Source: Vigna angularis (taxonomy: Eukaryota; Streptophyta; Magnoliopsida; Fabales; Fabaceae). From it: a stretch of 64,000 nt of DNA. Position numbers and translations under genes: made by a program. The stretch spans positions 38,102,630 to 38,166,629 of the forward strand of contig NC_068970.1 of NCBI RefSeq assembly GCF_016808095.1, in the 5' to 3' direction. The notes under the pieces were generated by a model. The model ran no database searches. It had not been told where the DNA came from and saw nothing but the letters and a program-made list of their open reading frames with translations. Below, one piece after another: positions 46,001 through 56,298 of this stretch (position 1 is the first letter of the stretch; each line of letters begins with the position of its first letter).

Positions 46001-46619
46001 CTAGAGGTTTTGTCATCTGATTTTTTTGAATACGAAACCAGTCAATGAAGCAATTGAGAAGCTAAAGCATTAGTTCACACTCATTGAAAATCTATGTCCT
46101 TTTTGAATGTGTTTTTACTTGCTTTCAGGCTCAATTGTCAATATTGTCAAATGGGAATGCTGATGCCAACATTTCTGGTGACAAAGAAGGGGGAGTCGGT
46201 GCTCTTGTGGATTTGTGTCACGCTTTTATCTCTGCTTTTAATAATTTTATAAGCACTGATGCGTAAGGGAACCATTAGGATTTTAATTTCTCATTGCTTG
46301 CGTACTTTTCATTTGTGTTTTGGTATATTATCACTATTGGTCGTATTTTATTCACTTACAAAAGGTTTAAAATTTGCATTTACTATTGGTACATAAAACT
46401 ACACTAATTTCTTTCCATGCTTGAATATTGCCAAAACTTTCAACTGAACCTATGATTCTCTTATTTTTGGTGGGTGGAGGAGACCCGTGATGTCTTTCTG
46501 TTCACGATGGTGACAATTTTCTAATTTGTTGTTTGTCATGGTGTAGGCATATGGTGATATTGTCGATTGGAAAAGAGGCACTATTTACTGCAGCAACTAT
46601 TATCGCCGAGAAATCATAG
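34007..46619 (+). CDS. SNI1: SNI1 homologue, 15 exons
   Basis: Exons: 34007-34121, 34388-34454, 34593-34686, 34788-34856, 34953-35036, 38649-38720, 39277-39349, 39463-39512, 44355-44570, 44658-44728, 44851-44920, 45179-45244, 45369-45521, 46129-46262, 46547-46619. They join in frame to 468 aa. Recognised from EVLKDTCVSIEKLLVM, LDMARKKADTEGHTTRAD, IKSLMKKIGVDVIQFLLAHG and the C-terminal KEALFTAATII, as I recall them from plant SNI1. SNI1 is a leucine-rich nuclear protein that restrains pathogenesis-related gene expression and recombination and has been placed in the SMC5/6 complex. The ATG at 34007 is the first in frame. Introns 5 (3.6 kb) and 8 (4.8 kb) are enlarged by transposons. The exon 7/8 junction is the least certain: CTT|GTGATT with TTGCAG|CTTCC keeps frame. 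Confidence 0.82.
35408..37911. mobile_element. putative 2.5-kb solo LTR in SNI1 intron 5
   Basis: The block starts TGTAACATCCC, a common plant LTR start, and ends CAAAACA. TTTCTCTA and TTTCTCTG flank it, so seven or eight bases may be duplicated, longer than usual for an LTR element. It is richer in GC than the intron and has many CCGAACGGT words, but no coding DNA. A solo LTR or other non-autonomous insert is likely; the exact ends are uncertain. Confidence 0.5.
38094..38448 (-). mobile_element. solo LTR (copia-like) in SNI1 intron 5
   Basis: A 355-bp block TGTTAGG...CCTATCA is flanked by exact CACTC copies (38089-38093, 38449-38453), so it is a complete solo LTR. Read on the - strand it contains an ATAAATAG TATA-like motif and is related to the solo LTR at 40829-41141. 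It includes a threefold 29-bp repeat. Confidence 0.85.
38328..38414. repeat. 29-bp repeat x3 with E2F-type cores
   Basis: The repeat unit contains CCTTTCTTAACTGCTCTCTC. Between units the sequence TTTTCCCGCC (38352-38361) is a perfect E2F-type site; the neighbours have CCCGCC and TTTTCCCACC at the equivalent place. Confidence 0.85.
39609..39783 (+). repeat. 5' LTR of the outer copia element
   Basis: This 175-bp LTR is followed directly by the tRNA-Met-type primer site. It is clearly related to the LTRs of the young copy at 41326-42988, but more diverged. Confidence 0.88.
39784..40700 (+). mobile_element. TRIM-like and LTR fragments inside the outer copia element
   Basis: At about 39790-39996, 40560-40700 and 41146-41285 the same ~130-base segment recurs: AGAGCC(A/T)(A/T)GGTT... 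ending in TATACCTC(A/G)... and a G run. It is the short interior of a miniature LTR element. At 40368-40552 another LTR-like piece, TGTTGGGTAAAAC...CCCAACA, is followed by GTGGTATTAGAGCC, a Met-type primer site. These are repeated or partially deleted insertions without coding DNA. Confidence 0.6.
40829..41141 (+). mobile_element. solo LTR inside the TRIM primer site
   Basis: A 313-bp block TGATAGG...CCTATCA is flanked by exact ATATC copies (40824-40828, 41142-41146). It has a TATAAATAG box, a GGGGATTATGCCCC palindrome and an E2F-type GGCGGGAAAA at 40919-40928. It is related to the solo LTR at 38094-38448, read in the opposite direction. Confidence 0.85.
41326..42988 (-). mobile_element. young non-autonomous copia element, identical LTRs
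   Basis: Both LTRs (41326-41487 and 42827-42988) are 162 bp and look identical base for base. AATTA flanks both ends (41321-41325, 42989-42993). On the - strand the primer site is TGGTATCAGAGC (42815-42826), complementary to initiator tRNA-Met, and the tract beside the 3' LTR is CAGCTTGAGGGGGAG. The 1.3-kb interior encodes no copia protein. It has a ~100-bp direct repeat near 41670-41830, CAGCGGCAAAC repeats (42060-42270) and a GC-rich block. Identity of the LTRs indicates a very recent insertion. Confidence 0.92.
42190..42790. other. GC-rich payload of the young copia element
   Basis: The block is dominated by CGGCGGC-type words, sharply unlike all surrounding DNA. Open frames of 60-147 codons occur on both strands because GC-rich DNA lacks stops, and none shows a known domain. 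It could be a captured piece of a host exon or an expanded simple repeat; I cannot tell which. Confidence 0.5.
43075..44046 (+). pseudogene. copia pol remnants of the outer element
   Basis: Around 43770-43900 the frame reads IVMVALQQWSFYQPDVSNAF, then LNNDLQEEIYIEQS, the reverse transcriptase start of Ty1/copia. Near 43970-44030 comes IFTKSLLIDYISNKLGTYDS, the usual polyprotein C-terminus (DIFTKSL..). Everything between is deleted, so the gene is dead. The purine tract and 3' LTR follow directly. Confidence 0.78.
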
Positions 46620-47298
46620 GAGTGCAAGCAATTTAATTGAGCAGTTCCGCTTGGTGAATACAGAATAAACTCATTCTGCCCAATAATAACTGCTTTTACT
46701 TCATGAAATTGATGCCCTTGTAGCCAGTTTTGTTAAATAGCTGCTGTAGTTCTATTGCATAGCGAAAGTCCTCGGTTTTGCCACGCCATTTGCGGCTACC
46801 ATGGTTCCATCTAGGTTAATGTCATTCTGGTTTTTATGCCTTTTATTTTTATTTGCATACAACAATTTTATATACGTATATAATTCGTAAATATTTCAAC
46901 CTTCATGCAACTTCTGCAATTTACCCACTACGCTATCCTCCAGATGATACAGTAGATCGTTGGCTTTCCACCATTTTCCACTATATACAAATAGCATTGG
47001 TTTTCTTGAAGATAAAAACAAAAAATGTTTCAAACCTATTCTCCTAATGCAACAACACAAGCAATACTTCTAAAAAACCAGTTAACTACAACACTGACTA
47101 GAGAAAGTACAATTGCAAAAACTGAAATGAAAAAAAAAAAGAAAAAATAAAAGATTAATCTTGACAAATAATAATATCCGAACAACTATTGCATTTATAA
47201 CTGTACAAAACACTGAAACTTAGGTAGAGTTGCATTGATGTTGCCTGGTATGAGTTATAAATGCAAGAATTGTGTAAAGTTGTATTCATGAGAGTTGG
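46620..47298. other. convergent spacer between SNI1 and the peroxidase gene
   Basis: Both genes end here, so it should hold two 3' untranslated regions. AT-rich sequence and an A-rich run near 47128-47150 are seen, but no further gene. Confidence 0.6.
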
Positions 47299-50200
47299 TC
47301 ACATGTGCATGCTACAATCTCTACGTTTCTCCCCGTGCCTTGCCCCTCGTACGACTTTGATTAAACTCAATTTGTCCATGGCTGCGACAAAAGCTTGGAA
47401 AAAGTTGTGGTTATCCTTGGCAAATTCTAAGACAATAGGCTTGGTTCGTGGGTCGATGGCCAGAGCCTGGTCAGAGGCCAACAAGCCCATCTTTTGTTGC
47501 AAGTTGCCATAATAGGCATGGTCAAACAAGAAAGGCGTAGTGGCATCAAAAGGGGCAACGATGTCGGAGTTTCCACCGAAGTTTGGACAGTACATTCTAA
47601 GTGCGTGTAGGAGTTTGGGGTCCATGTCTGGGTCCGGTTGGCCCTTGCCTCGGAAACTGTAGAGACGAGCCACGAAGTTCTTGCAATGCGCAAACCCAAT
47701 TGTGTGGGCCCCCGATAGGGCTACCAGGTCCCGTGTGGTTAAGCCCTTCGAATTGAACAGTTTGATGAGTTGATCGACGGTCGAGTTTGCACGAGGGATG
47801 TTTGATGCCACTCTTGATGCCGTTGATATCTTTCCGTCCCATCTTCCCTTCTTCACAGGGTAATATGGCCCTCCTGCCTATCATCGGACAAATTTAACTA
47901 TTAGAAAAAAAAAATCGCATAATAACACCTTTATGTAATGCGTCTAAATTTTATTGTAATGCATGAGAAAGAGTGTATTACAAAATATCTTTAATACTCC
48001 TCTTAAAACTAAAACTTTTTTTATCATACATTTTCACCAACATTTATGGGTTACGTTCTCCTAGAAAGAAACTTTGTTGCCAAATAAATTTCGTCTAAGA
48101 TCAATTTAATTAATAACCAAAAGTTGGAAAATGCATGAGTGTGAGATCATATTGTCCAATTTTAATCTGACCATTCTAAACTTAAAAAAACCTAAAGTGC
48201 CTTTGAGTGTTTGACCATAAACCTAAATAGGTACTAACTCTGTTTTTCATGTGACAATCTTGTCACTTACGGTGGCAATTAGATAAAAACAAAAAGTTCC
48301 TAGCACTAGCAAGCATTTTCACATTAAGTATTTCATTATATAATAATGCTGGGTTTATGAACGGATAATATTCATAATAACAAATGTCGCCTTGACATGA
48401 TTGAAATCTTTAAAAGAAACAGTATCTATTGGGAAGAAATGTGCATTAAAATATAAAGGAATCACATGGTTAGCCAAATATTTTTATCGTACTTCATAAT
48501 CATACTTAAAAAAGATAATCAATAATTGCATTTGATTTGAGGGAGTTGCTCCCTCCACCCCCACACATCTCTTCCTCCACCTCCCCTTTACTTTTTTGTC
48601 CCTTCCTCCACCTTTCCTTTACTATTTTGCCCCTCAGTAAAATTTTATTTTTAAAATTATTGTTTTTTAATTTTATTCATTTATAACATATTTCACTGAT
48701 AACCTACGTAGTTCCTTGTATGAGTAAAATATTTTTCTGCAAAGTTTGGTGATCGTGAAAAGAATTATCAAGCAATCTTCCTCTTTTTCTCGGTGCAATA
48801 CGTGGTGCAGTGCGTTTATGGTGTAGTGTCCTTGTCGTGGTTCCTCTCCAGGTACGTAGTCATAATCCTTCCTATAATTCTAAACCCTAAACCCTTCCCA
48901 TACTTCCAATAATCCTTTGAATATCCAAGCCTATAATCCTTGCATGAGCCGCAAAACGTAGTAAAATAAAAACGAAACCTCAAAAGTTAAAAGGAACACT
49001 GCCTCTGGACAGATGACATCCTTCAACGGATGTCAACATCCGTTTAAGGCGAAACGGATGTCAACATCCGTTTAAGGCGAAACGGATGTCAACATCCGTT
49101 TAAGGCGAAACGGATGTCGACATCCGTTTTGCCTTAAACGGATGTTGACATCCGTTGAAGGATGTCATCCGTCCAGAGGCAGTGTTCCTTTTAATTTTTG
49201 AGGATATAATTGTCATTTTAGAAGGATATAATTGGCATTTTAGAAAATTGAGGAGGTGGAGGAAGAGACGTGTGGGGGTGGAGGGAGCAACTCCCTTGAT
49301 TTGAATATGACAAACTTATTTAGTTTGGTAAAAAAGAAACGCCGAAGCCTTTCATAATTAGCTCGCACACCATCAAACAAAGTTCTTGGTGCAACAAATT
49401 TAGGTGAAGAATTGTGGAAATGAGTTTACTTTTCCTACGCATTTTTAAAATAAAAATAACTGAGTGCTATCCGTTACATTCCCTTTAATTAAATTTAAAC
49501 TCAACTTTCTTAACTATTCTTTAGATACAGTTTGGTTTGGTTGAAATTGAAAATTCATCAAAACAACTAATAAAAAAAAATTCTAATTACATAACCACAT
49601 AAAACCAAAACCAATCTTAAATAATTCAGTTTCGTCTGGCCAGCTCGTTTTAGACAACTCTTCTTTTTTCTTAAATAAACACAATTTTGAGTTTACTCTC
49701 TCCTCCAAATAATAAATCAACTTTTAAAACTCGTTAAAAACAATACCAAGTTAAAATATAATTATCTATAAACATGTAAATCATAGAGCAAATATATAAT
49801 TAACTTTACCATCGATGGTGCGAAATTTGTTCATATATCAATATTTTATGCCCCAGAAAAGGACAACACAAAAACTTAGACCTAAGATTAAGACACACAT
49901 ATAAGTACAAAAGTTAGGCTGTTTTGGACTCTAGCATATCATGCCCAATAATACTGAGCAATTCATGATTATATGGAAACAAATTTAAATTCACTTTATT
50001 CAGAATCCATACTGCATGAAAAAAAAACACTCTGCTAATTGCTACAAAATTGCAATTAGAGAGATACGTAACCAAACACCCTTTGCATTGCATCTCTTTT
50101 TTCTTTTTTCTATAGCCATATTTATTCTTAAACATTGTCATTAGCTTTTTGGTGTTTGTTTAGGAAGAAAAAAAACTAGGACACCTTTTCACTAGTACCA

Positions 50201-51323
50201 TAAGGCTATACGCCTATAATTTGTAACATTTTTGGCATTGGAAGCAAAACATGTAAGAAACACAGAATATGCATATTAGTAAAAGGGAAGAAAATCCGAA
50301 GAACCACTCAGAAAACAAAAGGAGATAAGCATAATGTGGATTTCTTTCTTAAAAGTCCTTTATTTCAGTGCAAAAACTGTGGTCAGCACGACAACTAAAA
50401 GCTGATGAAACTACACATGCTTTGAAATTGTATTGCATGTGAACTGAAACCAATGATTAATTCATTATTAAAGTATAGATTTTGATTAATTCAGTGTTAA
50501 AAATGCATAGAATTAAAGTGATGGGGAGAGTATATGATAAGAATGATGGGAATGAATAGCAACAAACAAAACAGGAAGAACTTACCAGGTGAACATAATC
50601 TCTGGCTGCAATTACAAGAATATCTGCACAAGACACCACACCAGGGCACTTTTTCTCCACTAGTTCCTTAGCTTTTCTCACTGTCTCAAAACCTTCCACC
50701 TTCAAGTCTCTGTTATCCTCTGCATCCTTCTCTGCCAACTCCTTCCTTCCACCCTTTGATACTATTAAAATTGACGCATCACACCCCTGCACTCACCCAT
50801 TAAGGAATCATGATACTTCACCAAACAAAAGAGACCACAACACCACAAAATTCACTGCCAAACATGGAAAATAAGATTTTCTTTTTGGTATTAACACATT
50901 CACAGCAGAAATAGAACTCAACACATTTTGCGTTCTTGGTTAAAATTTATTAGAAACTAGAAAATCATTACTGGGATTCATACGGCACGAAGTAAGATCT
51001 GCTGCATGCATGGAAGTGAAAGCTAAATCCTTTTTTAGAGGGGTTGGAATTGATCTTACCCCTACAAAGCAATCATGGAAGAGGAGGCGAATGGTGGCAG
51101 GGGCAGAGACAGGTGATTGTTTGAACTGTTGAGAAGTGACTGAACCAACAAGCTGTTCTAGCTGGGGGCATGATTTGGCATAGTAATTTAGTGAGAGTTG
51201 GCGAGGGGGGCGTGTGGTGTTGGCATGTGTGGCTAAGCAAAAAGTTCCACCCAAAATGAAGAACACAAAGAGAGAAGTGAATTGTAGTGAAAAAGAAGTG
51301 GAAGCAAAAGAAGGTACAGACAT
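47299..51323 (-). CDS. class III peroxidase, PER19-like, three exons
   Basis: Exons on the - strand are 51323-51060, 50786-50586 and 47877-47299, all in phase 0, giving 347 aa. An N-terminal hydrophobic stretch (about residues 11-34) is a signal peptide, so secretion to wall or vacuole is expected. Distal Arg79 and His83 lie in TIRLLFHDCF, proximal heme-ligand His213 in LSGAHTIGF, and eight cysteines sit at the usual disulfide positions. VKKGRWDGK, NIPRANSTVDQLIKLF and RGARHGEKRRDC resemble Arabidopsis peroxidase 19. Such enzymes oxidise phenolics with H2O2 in wall cross-linking or defence. Intron 2 (2.7 kb) contains a Mutator-like element. The gene looks functional. Confidence 0.93.
48541..49295. 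mobile_element. Mutator-like MITE in peroxidase intron 2
   Basis: Terminal inverted repeats of about 43 bp, starting GGGAGTTGCTCCCTCCACC, differ at one position. They are flanked by exact 9-bp copies TTGATTTGA (48532-48540, 49296-49304), the Mutator-type hallmark. The 755-bp element encodes nothing. Its centre is a long foldback with tandem palindromes. It lies within an intron, so it would be transcribed with the peroxidase pre-mRNA. Confidence 0.93.
48978..49203. repeat. foldback with tandem copies of a 20-bp palindrome
   Basis: Arms beginning CCTCAAAAGTTAAAAGGAAC and ending GTTCCTTTTAATTTTTGAGG pair over about 85-110 bases. Inside are five copies of AACGGATGTYRACATCCGTT spaced by TTAAGGCG-like linkers of about 10 bases, one of them the exact palindrome AACGGATGTCGACATCCGTT. 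Confidence 0.88.
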
Positions 51324-52372
51324 GATGGGGCAGTTTCGGACAAAGAAAAGGAGAGTAATTTAGAAGATCAAGAGTGAAGGTAAGCTTGAATGTTTTTCTG
51401 TATGGGAAAATGGGATGCTTTGTCAAATCCAAACATGGGGGTTTAAATATTAAAGGGAATCAATTCCCGTGAGTCTCGTACAACACAAAAACGAAGCTGA
51501 ATTAATTGCTGCTATCTACTGCATAAAGCTTCTGACACCTCAATAAAAGATATTAGTAAAATCAACAAGACATCACTTTGAACATCTTTCAAGTATACTT
51601 ACTTCAAGTCCACCCACCTGAAAACACCACATTTTTGCTTCAAACATTCATAATAGCTCTACCTAGATTCATTATGTCACTTTTTATTATGCTTCAACTT
51701 TCTATACGTGGAAATAATCACAGGAAAAGATTAAAGAATAACAATATAAACTACCCTTATGAGTGCCTCAATTTTTGGTAAAAGAAACGTGGTCATGAGA
51801 TTCATTCACATGTGTGTATATGCATTTGATCTTGATCGTTCATTACTGTGGAGGTTGACTCCTACCTAGCCTAAATTATCAAACCTTTATTCATTTTCTA
51901 ACCCATAAATTTGAACTTTTTATTAACACATGCTGTTTCCAGTTAACAGAATTACAATTGTAATGTAACAGTTGCAGAAAGTTAAAAATTGAAATTTAAA
52001 ACAGTACCAGACTCATCTGTGATAGAATCATACTGTGGACTTGCAAAGGATAACAAAATATGTGCAAGTTATGCTCTCTAACTCTACTTTTTTGGAATAC
52101 CACATTTATTATTAGTTTCAGCGCCAGTTGCACGGTAAAACGTAATCGAGTAAACAATAATATAAAAGTACCATTTTTGAATGTAGAAAGCAGGGTGGAG
52201 CAGTAATTGGAGACGACAGACAGAGAGTGTGATTGGTGCAGCCATTGCATGAGTTATTTAATGCAAAGCATGTGAAGCCAAAAGAGGCATAGTAGTTAAT
52301 CTATGTTTAGTGATTTCTCCATCCTTTGAGTGGAAGTAGAGGGCCAAATACTGACTTGCTTTTGCTTTTTCA
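51324..52372 (-). promoter_or_regulatory. upstream region of the peroxidase gene
   Basis: On the - strand an AT-rich ATATTTAAAC at about 51443-51452, some 120 bases before the ATG, is the best TATA candidate. The rest is AT-rich with no further gene. Confidence 0.35.
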
Positions 52373-52432
52373 CCAAATTAATTTATTAATTAATTAATTT
52401 ATTAATTAATTAATTCATTCATTCATTCATTC
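52373..52432. repeat. compound microsatellite (TTAA)n-(ATTC)n
   Basis: About 60 bases consist of TTAATTAA-type and then ATTC repeats, flanked by ordinary sequence. Confidence 0.9.
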
Positions 52433-53919
52433 TGTAAGCTTAGGAATTAGAAGCCTTACAAAGCAAACTAAGAATTAATTGTGGCCATTGAGTGAGTGAA
52501 GTGAACGTGATTCGGCTTTTTCAGTGGGGCCTCCTACCCTCCACTTTCTTTTGGGCTCAACCGTTTGTTTCAATCGTTGGAGTGTGATGTGATGTTTGTG
52601 ATCTCATGCGGCCAATTAAAAATGGAGTTAACCAAATATATCACTATATAACTTTCAATCCAATTTCACATTCTGATTTACCTCAAGGGCGTCTCACCCT
52701 CCGCCTCCAAGGTTGAAACCCCTGCATTTCCAATTTCAAAAACGTCCTGGTAATTAATCAGATTGTTATCCATTAAAATTTTTTAACGGAATGCTTAAGG
52801 ATGAACCCGCCAATATTTAAAAAAAATATTTTATAAATTTTTAAATGAAATCTCTAAATTAAATAGCAAAAATTTATCTTTTGACTTATAAGGGATAAAA
52901 CTCTCACTTCATTCAATAATCCTTATCGTTATGTAAATCTTGTTTACAGTCAAAAAATTTCATTAGATATTAAATTTAAATATATAACTAAAATAATATA
53001 TTAAAAAAAAGAGGATTGAATACATCAATTTAAAAATATAAAAACAAATTTTGAGTAAACGACTAAAATCAACTTTTTATTTCAATATTTTATGTATGAT
53101 AATCACCAAACAACAACTACGTTGATATTTACTGCAAAATATAGTAAATATATAATTATTATAATATTTATATTTTCCATCCCCTTATTTTTTTTAATAT
53201 TAATTTATAATAATAATATAATTTATATTTAAATTAGAGATCAATCCATTTTTGAGATAACGAAATATACTATAATTGGAAAAGACAATTAAATCTAATA
53301 TCCGACAATGGTGGCACGTGTTACCATGAGGAGGTTGTTGCATATGTAGAAAGAGGCACAAAGGCAAAAAAATAAAACCTAATTTAATTTTAAGGATAAA
53401 AACGTAATTTTAATATTTTTAGCGGGTAATGAGTATCGGCAAGTCGGACAGTGTAATATCCATATCCGATCCGTTTATAAGCAGGATACTCGTTACCCGT
53501 AACTCGCAGATAGTAAAAATCTGTGAGTACTAACTATCCGTCACAAATTTTATCTGCGGGTATCAACTATTTGTTACAAATTTTATTCACGGATACAAAT
53601 TTTTTTGTCATCCCTACTCTCATCCTTGCCTCATTTCATTTCTTTATTTTCTTCTTTTAGTGGTCCTTCTTAGATAAATTAAAAGAGATTTGGGAAAGAT
53701 TTTTTGAGAAGTTATTCTTTGAGAAGTCTTTGAGACATCTAGAGGTGGTGGTGGTGTTATGACGGTGGTTGACATTCGAGCAAGGGGCACTGTTTCTTTT
53801 TAAGCTTCTTAGGTCAAACAGGTGTAAGAATTTATGATAAAACTCTCATCACGTAGTTAGATATCAAAATCTGATGAATAATAAATCGGATTTCAACATC
53901 CGATGTTGTGATTTTTAGA
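52433..53919. other. intergenic region with a CGGGTA-rich repeat remnant
   Basis: At about 53420-53610, words such as GCGGGTAATGAGTA and TACTCGTTACCCG occur in both orientations, suggesting a decayed DNA transposon. Nothing else is recognised. Confidence 0.4.
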
Positions 53920-54960
53920 TTTTCATATCCGGTACATTGTTTTTGAAGTTTTTTTTAATGTTTAATTATATTATCTCTCTATTAGATTATTTTAAAATGT
54001 TTAATTAGATAATTTGTACCTATTTAATTTAGTTTTACTAAGTTTATTAGATTATTTGTAATTGTTTAATTTATTGAATTATTTTTTTTATTTTATAATT
54101 CAATTTTAAGTGTTAAATTTGTTGTATTAGTTTTTTATTTTCTTTAAATTTTTGTATAAACTAATTTGTATGAATTTATTTAATTTAATAAAAATAAATT
54201 TATTTTAAATTCATATAAAACATTTACGAAAAATTAAAATTTATATGAAAAACATGTATCGGATATGGAAATCTCTAAAACGGACAAAATCGGATTTCGA
54301 AATCTGATTCTCCCTTTATCGAATGTCGAAATCTAATAAAGGGAGAATGAGATTTCGAGATTATGTCCCTTTCGGATTTCTATATCCGATACATGGTTTT
54401 TGAATTTTTTTTAATGTTTAATTATATTATTAGTAAATGTTTAATTATATTATTTCTAAATGTTTAATTTGATAATTTGTATAAAATAATTTGTATGAAT
54501 TTTTTAAAATTTATTAAAAAATTAAATTTATTTAAAATTCATATGAAAAATATAAAAAAATTATTAGGTACTTTAAGTATTATTATTTTGGTGTTTTATT
54601 TTTTAAGTTTATTAGATTATTTATAAATGTTTAAGTTATTATATTAGTTTATGATTTTATAATTTAATTATAAATATTTATTTATTCTATTAGTTTTTCA
54701 ATTTCTTAAAATTTTGTTATGAAATAAATTGTATGACTTTTTTAATTTATTAAAAACAAAGTTGTATGTAAAACTGATATCAAAATTTGAAATTATTTTT
54801 TTAGGTAGTTTTAGGTATTATTATTTTGTTGTTTGTTTTTAAGTTTATTAGATTATTTATAAATGTTTAATTTATTGTATTAGTTTATAATTTAATTATA
54901 AATGTTGAATTTATTGTATTAGTTTTTTTTTTCGTTTTTTTTGTATGATGTAGAAAAATA
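53920..54960. repeat. AT-rich direct and inverted repeats around CGGATTTC/GAAATCCG motifs
   Basis: The segment starting at about 53923 (TTTCATATCCGGTACATTG) recurs about 450 bases later (TTTCTATATCCGATACATGG), each followed by similar T-rich sequence. Between them a foldback at about 54252-54392 pairs ATGTATCGGATAT with ATATCCGATACAT. Repeated TTAGATTATTTATAAATGTT units follow. The element type is unknown. Confidence 0.6.
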
Positions 54961-55009
54961 AAAAAAATGTGTCTTTTTTAAGTTTATTAGATTATTTAAA
55001 TATTGCTTA

Positions 55010-55460
55010 GACATAGTGATATAAGGGTTGGTTGCCTTTAAGCTTCTTTGAGTTTATAATGCAAAATTAATTGTTAGGGAGACAAGGCAAGGTAAAGTAG
55101 TAATTAAGGATAAGCTTTCTTCGCTGAGACATCGGGTCTAAAGTAAATTAGAAAGTGACATTAACATTAATGAAGAAGACGAATTCATAAATACATGAGA
55201 GTGAATAGGATAAGTCGAACCCCCAACAACATAATCATTCCATATTTTACAAATCAATCACTTGTGCATTCTTATTGTTAATTGATCAACACTTGCATTC
55301 ATGTTTATTTTCTGCATTTTAAACCAAAAGATTTTGCTCTCAAGTCATATTTAATCAAGAAATCACATAACTGTTTAGGTTGTGAGTCTCTTGGGAAACG
55401 ATACTTGATATTACCATATTTATTACTTGATACGATTCGGTACACTTGTTGAGGTCTTAA
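55010..55460 (+). repeat. Athila-like LTR fragment
   Basis: Sequence from GGTTGCCTTTAAGCTTCT to ACACTTGTTGAGGTCTTAA follows the 3' third of the Athila-like LTRs described above. Neither an LTR end nor a primer site is visible, so it is a truncated piece. Confidence 0.75.
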
Positions 55461-55809
55461 CACCCGCACCGCCGCACCACGAACCCCAAACGAAGATGGA
55501 GACAGGAAACAAATGAACGGATATGAAGAGAAATAACAGATCTGAGAGTTGGAGAGGGGTGGTAACGGATCTTGGAGGGGATGGGAACAGATCTGAGAGT
55601 GAGAGTTGGAGGGGGCTCTGGAAAGAGAGAAAAGAAAAAGTGAGACTTGCAAGGGGGGGTGGGGGTGTGCAGTGAAAATGGGTGAGTGAATATGAATAGA
55701 AATGTAGGGTTTCAGAAGAGTAAATAAATAAGGTTAAAAAGTAAAAAAGACTAGTTTTGTAATTAAAATTTTTTTATAGAGAGTTGGGGAGGTGGAGGGA
55801 GCAACACCC
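55461..55809. mobile_element. truncated Mutator-like element end
   Basis: GGAGGTGGAGGGAGCAACACCC at its right edge is the terminal repeat of the family. No matching left end or CTAAAATTA duplication was found nearby, so only one end survives. Confidence 0.6.
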
Positions 55810-55849
55810 CTAAAATTATGGAATGCAAGGAGAAGTTGAATAAGGTGAA

Positions 55850-56245
55850 GCAAGTCTCTTGCTCCATTTTATAGTGTTTCTTCCTACACCACTCTATGTT
55901 TCTTCCTGCACCACCACATTTTTAAAAGATTTCAAAACTATCCTTGCATTTCAAAAAAATCCTACACTTCATCTCTTTTCTTCAACGGATTCGAAATCTA
56001 TTGAAGAAAAATTCCTTCTACGAATTTCAAAATTAGTTGAACGATTTTTTAAGCCTTCAACGAATTTCGAAATTAGTTGAAGTTTTTGAAAAATCCTTCA
56101 ACGAATCTCGAAATCTATTGAAAGATGTTTTGAAAGATTCAATGAAATTTTAAAATTTGTTAAAAAAAGATATTTTTGGAATGTGAGGGGAAATGGAGAA
56201 AAGTGAAACAGTGGTAGGAAGAAAGACTCTCCATTTCATCAGCAG
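55850..56245. mobile_element. putative MITE with CTTCAACGAATTTCGAAATT repeats
   Basis: Degenerate inverted ends TTTCTTCCTACACCACT and, on the other strand, TTTCTTCCTACCACTGT surround several copies of CAACGAATTTCGAAATTAGTTG, a near-palindrome. Boundaries and target duplication are not resolved. Confidence 0.5.
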
Positions 56246-56298
56246 CAGGTGGGTATTTTGCTAACGGTGGGTTGATAATCTTAAGCCTAAACTATAAG

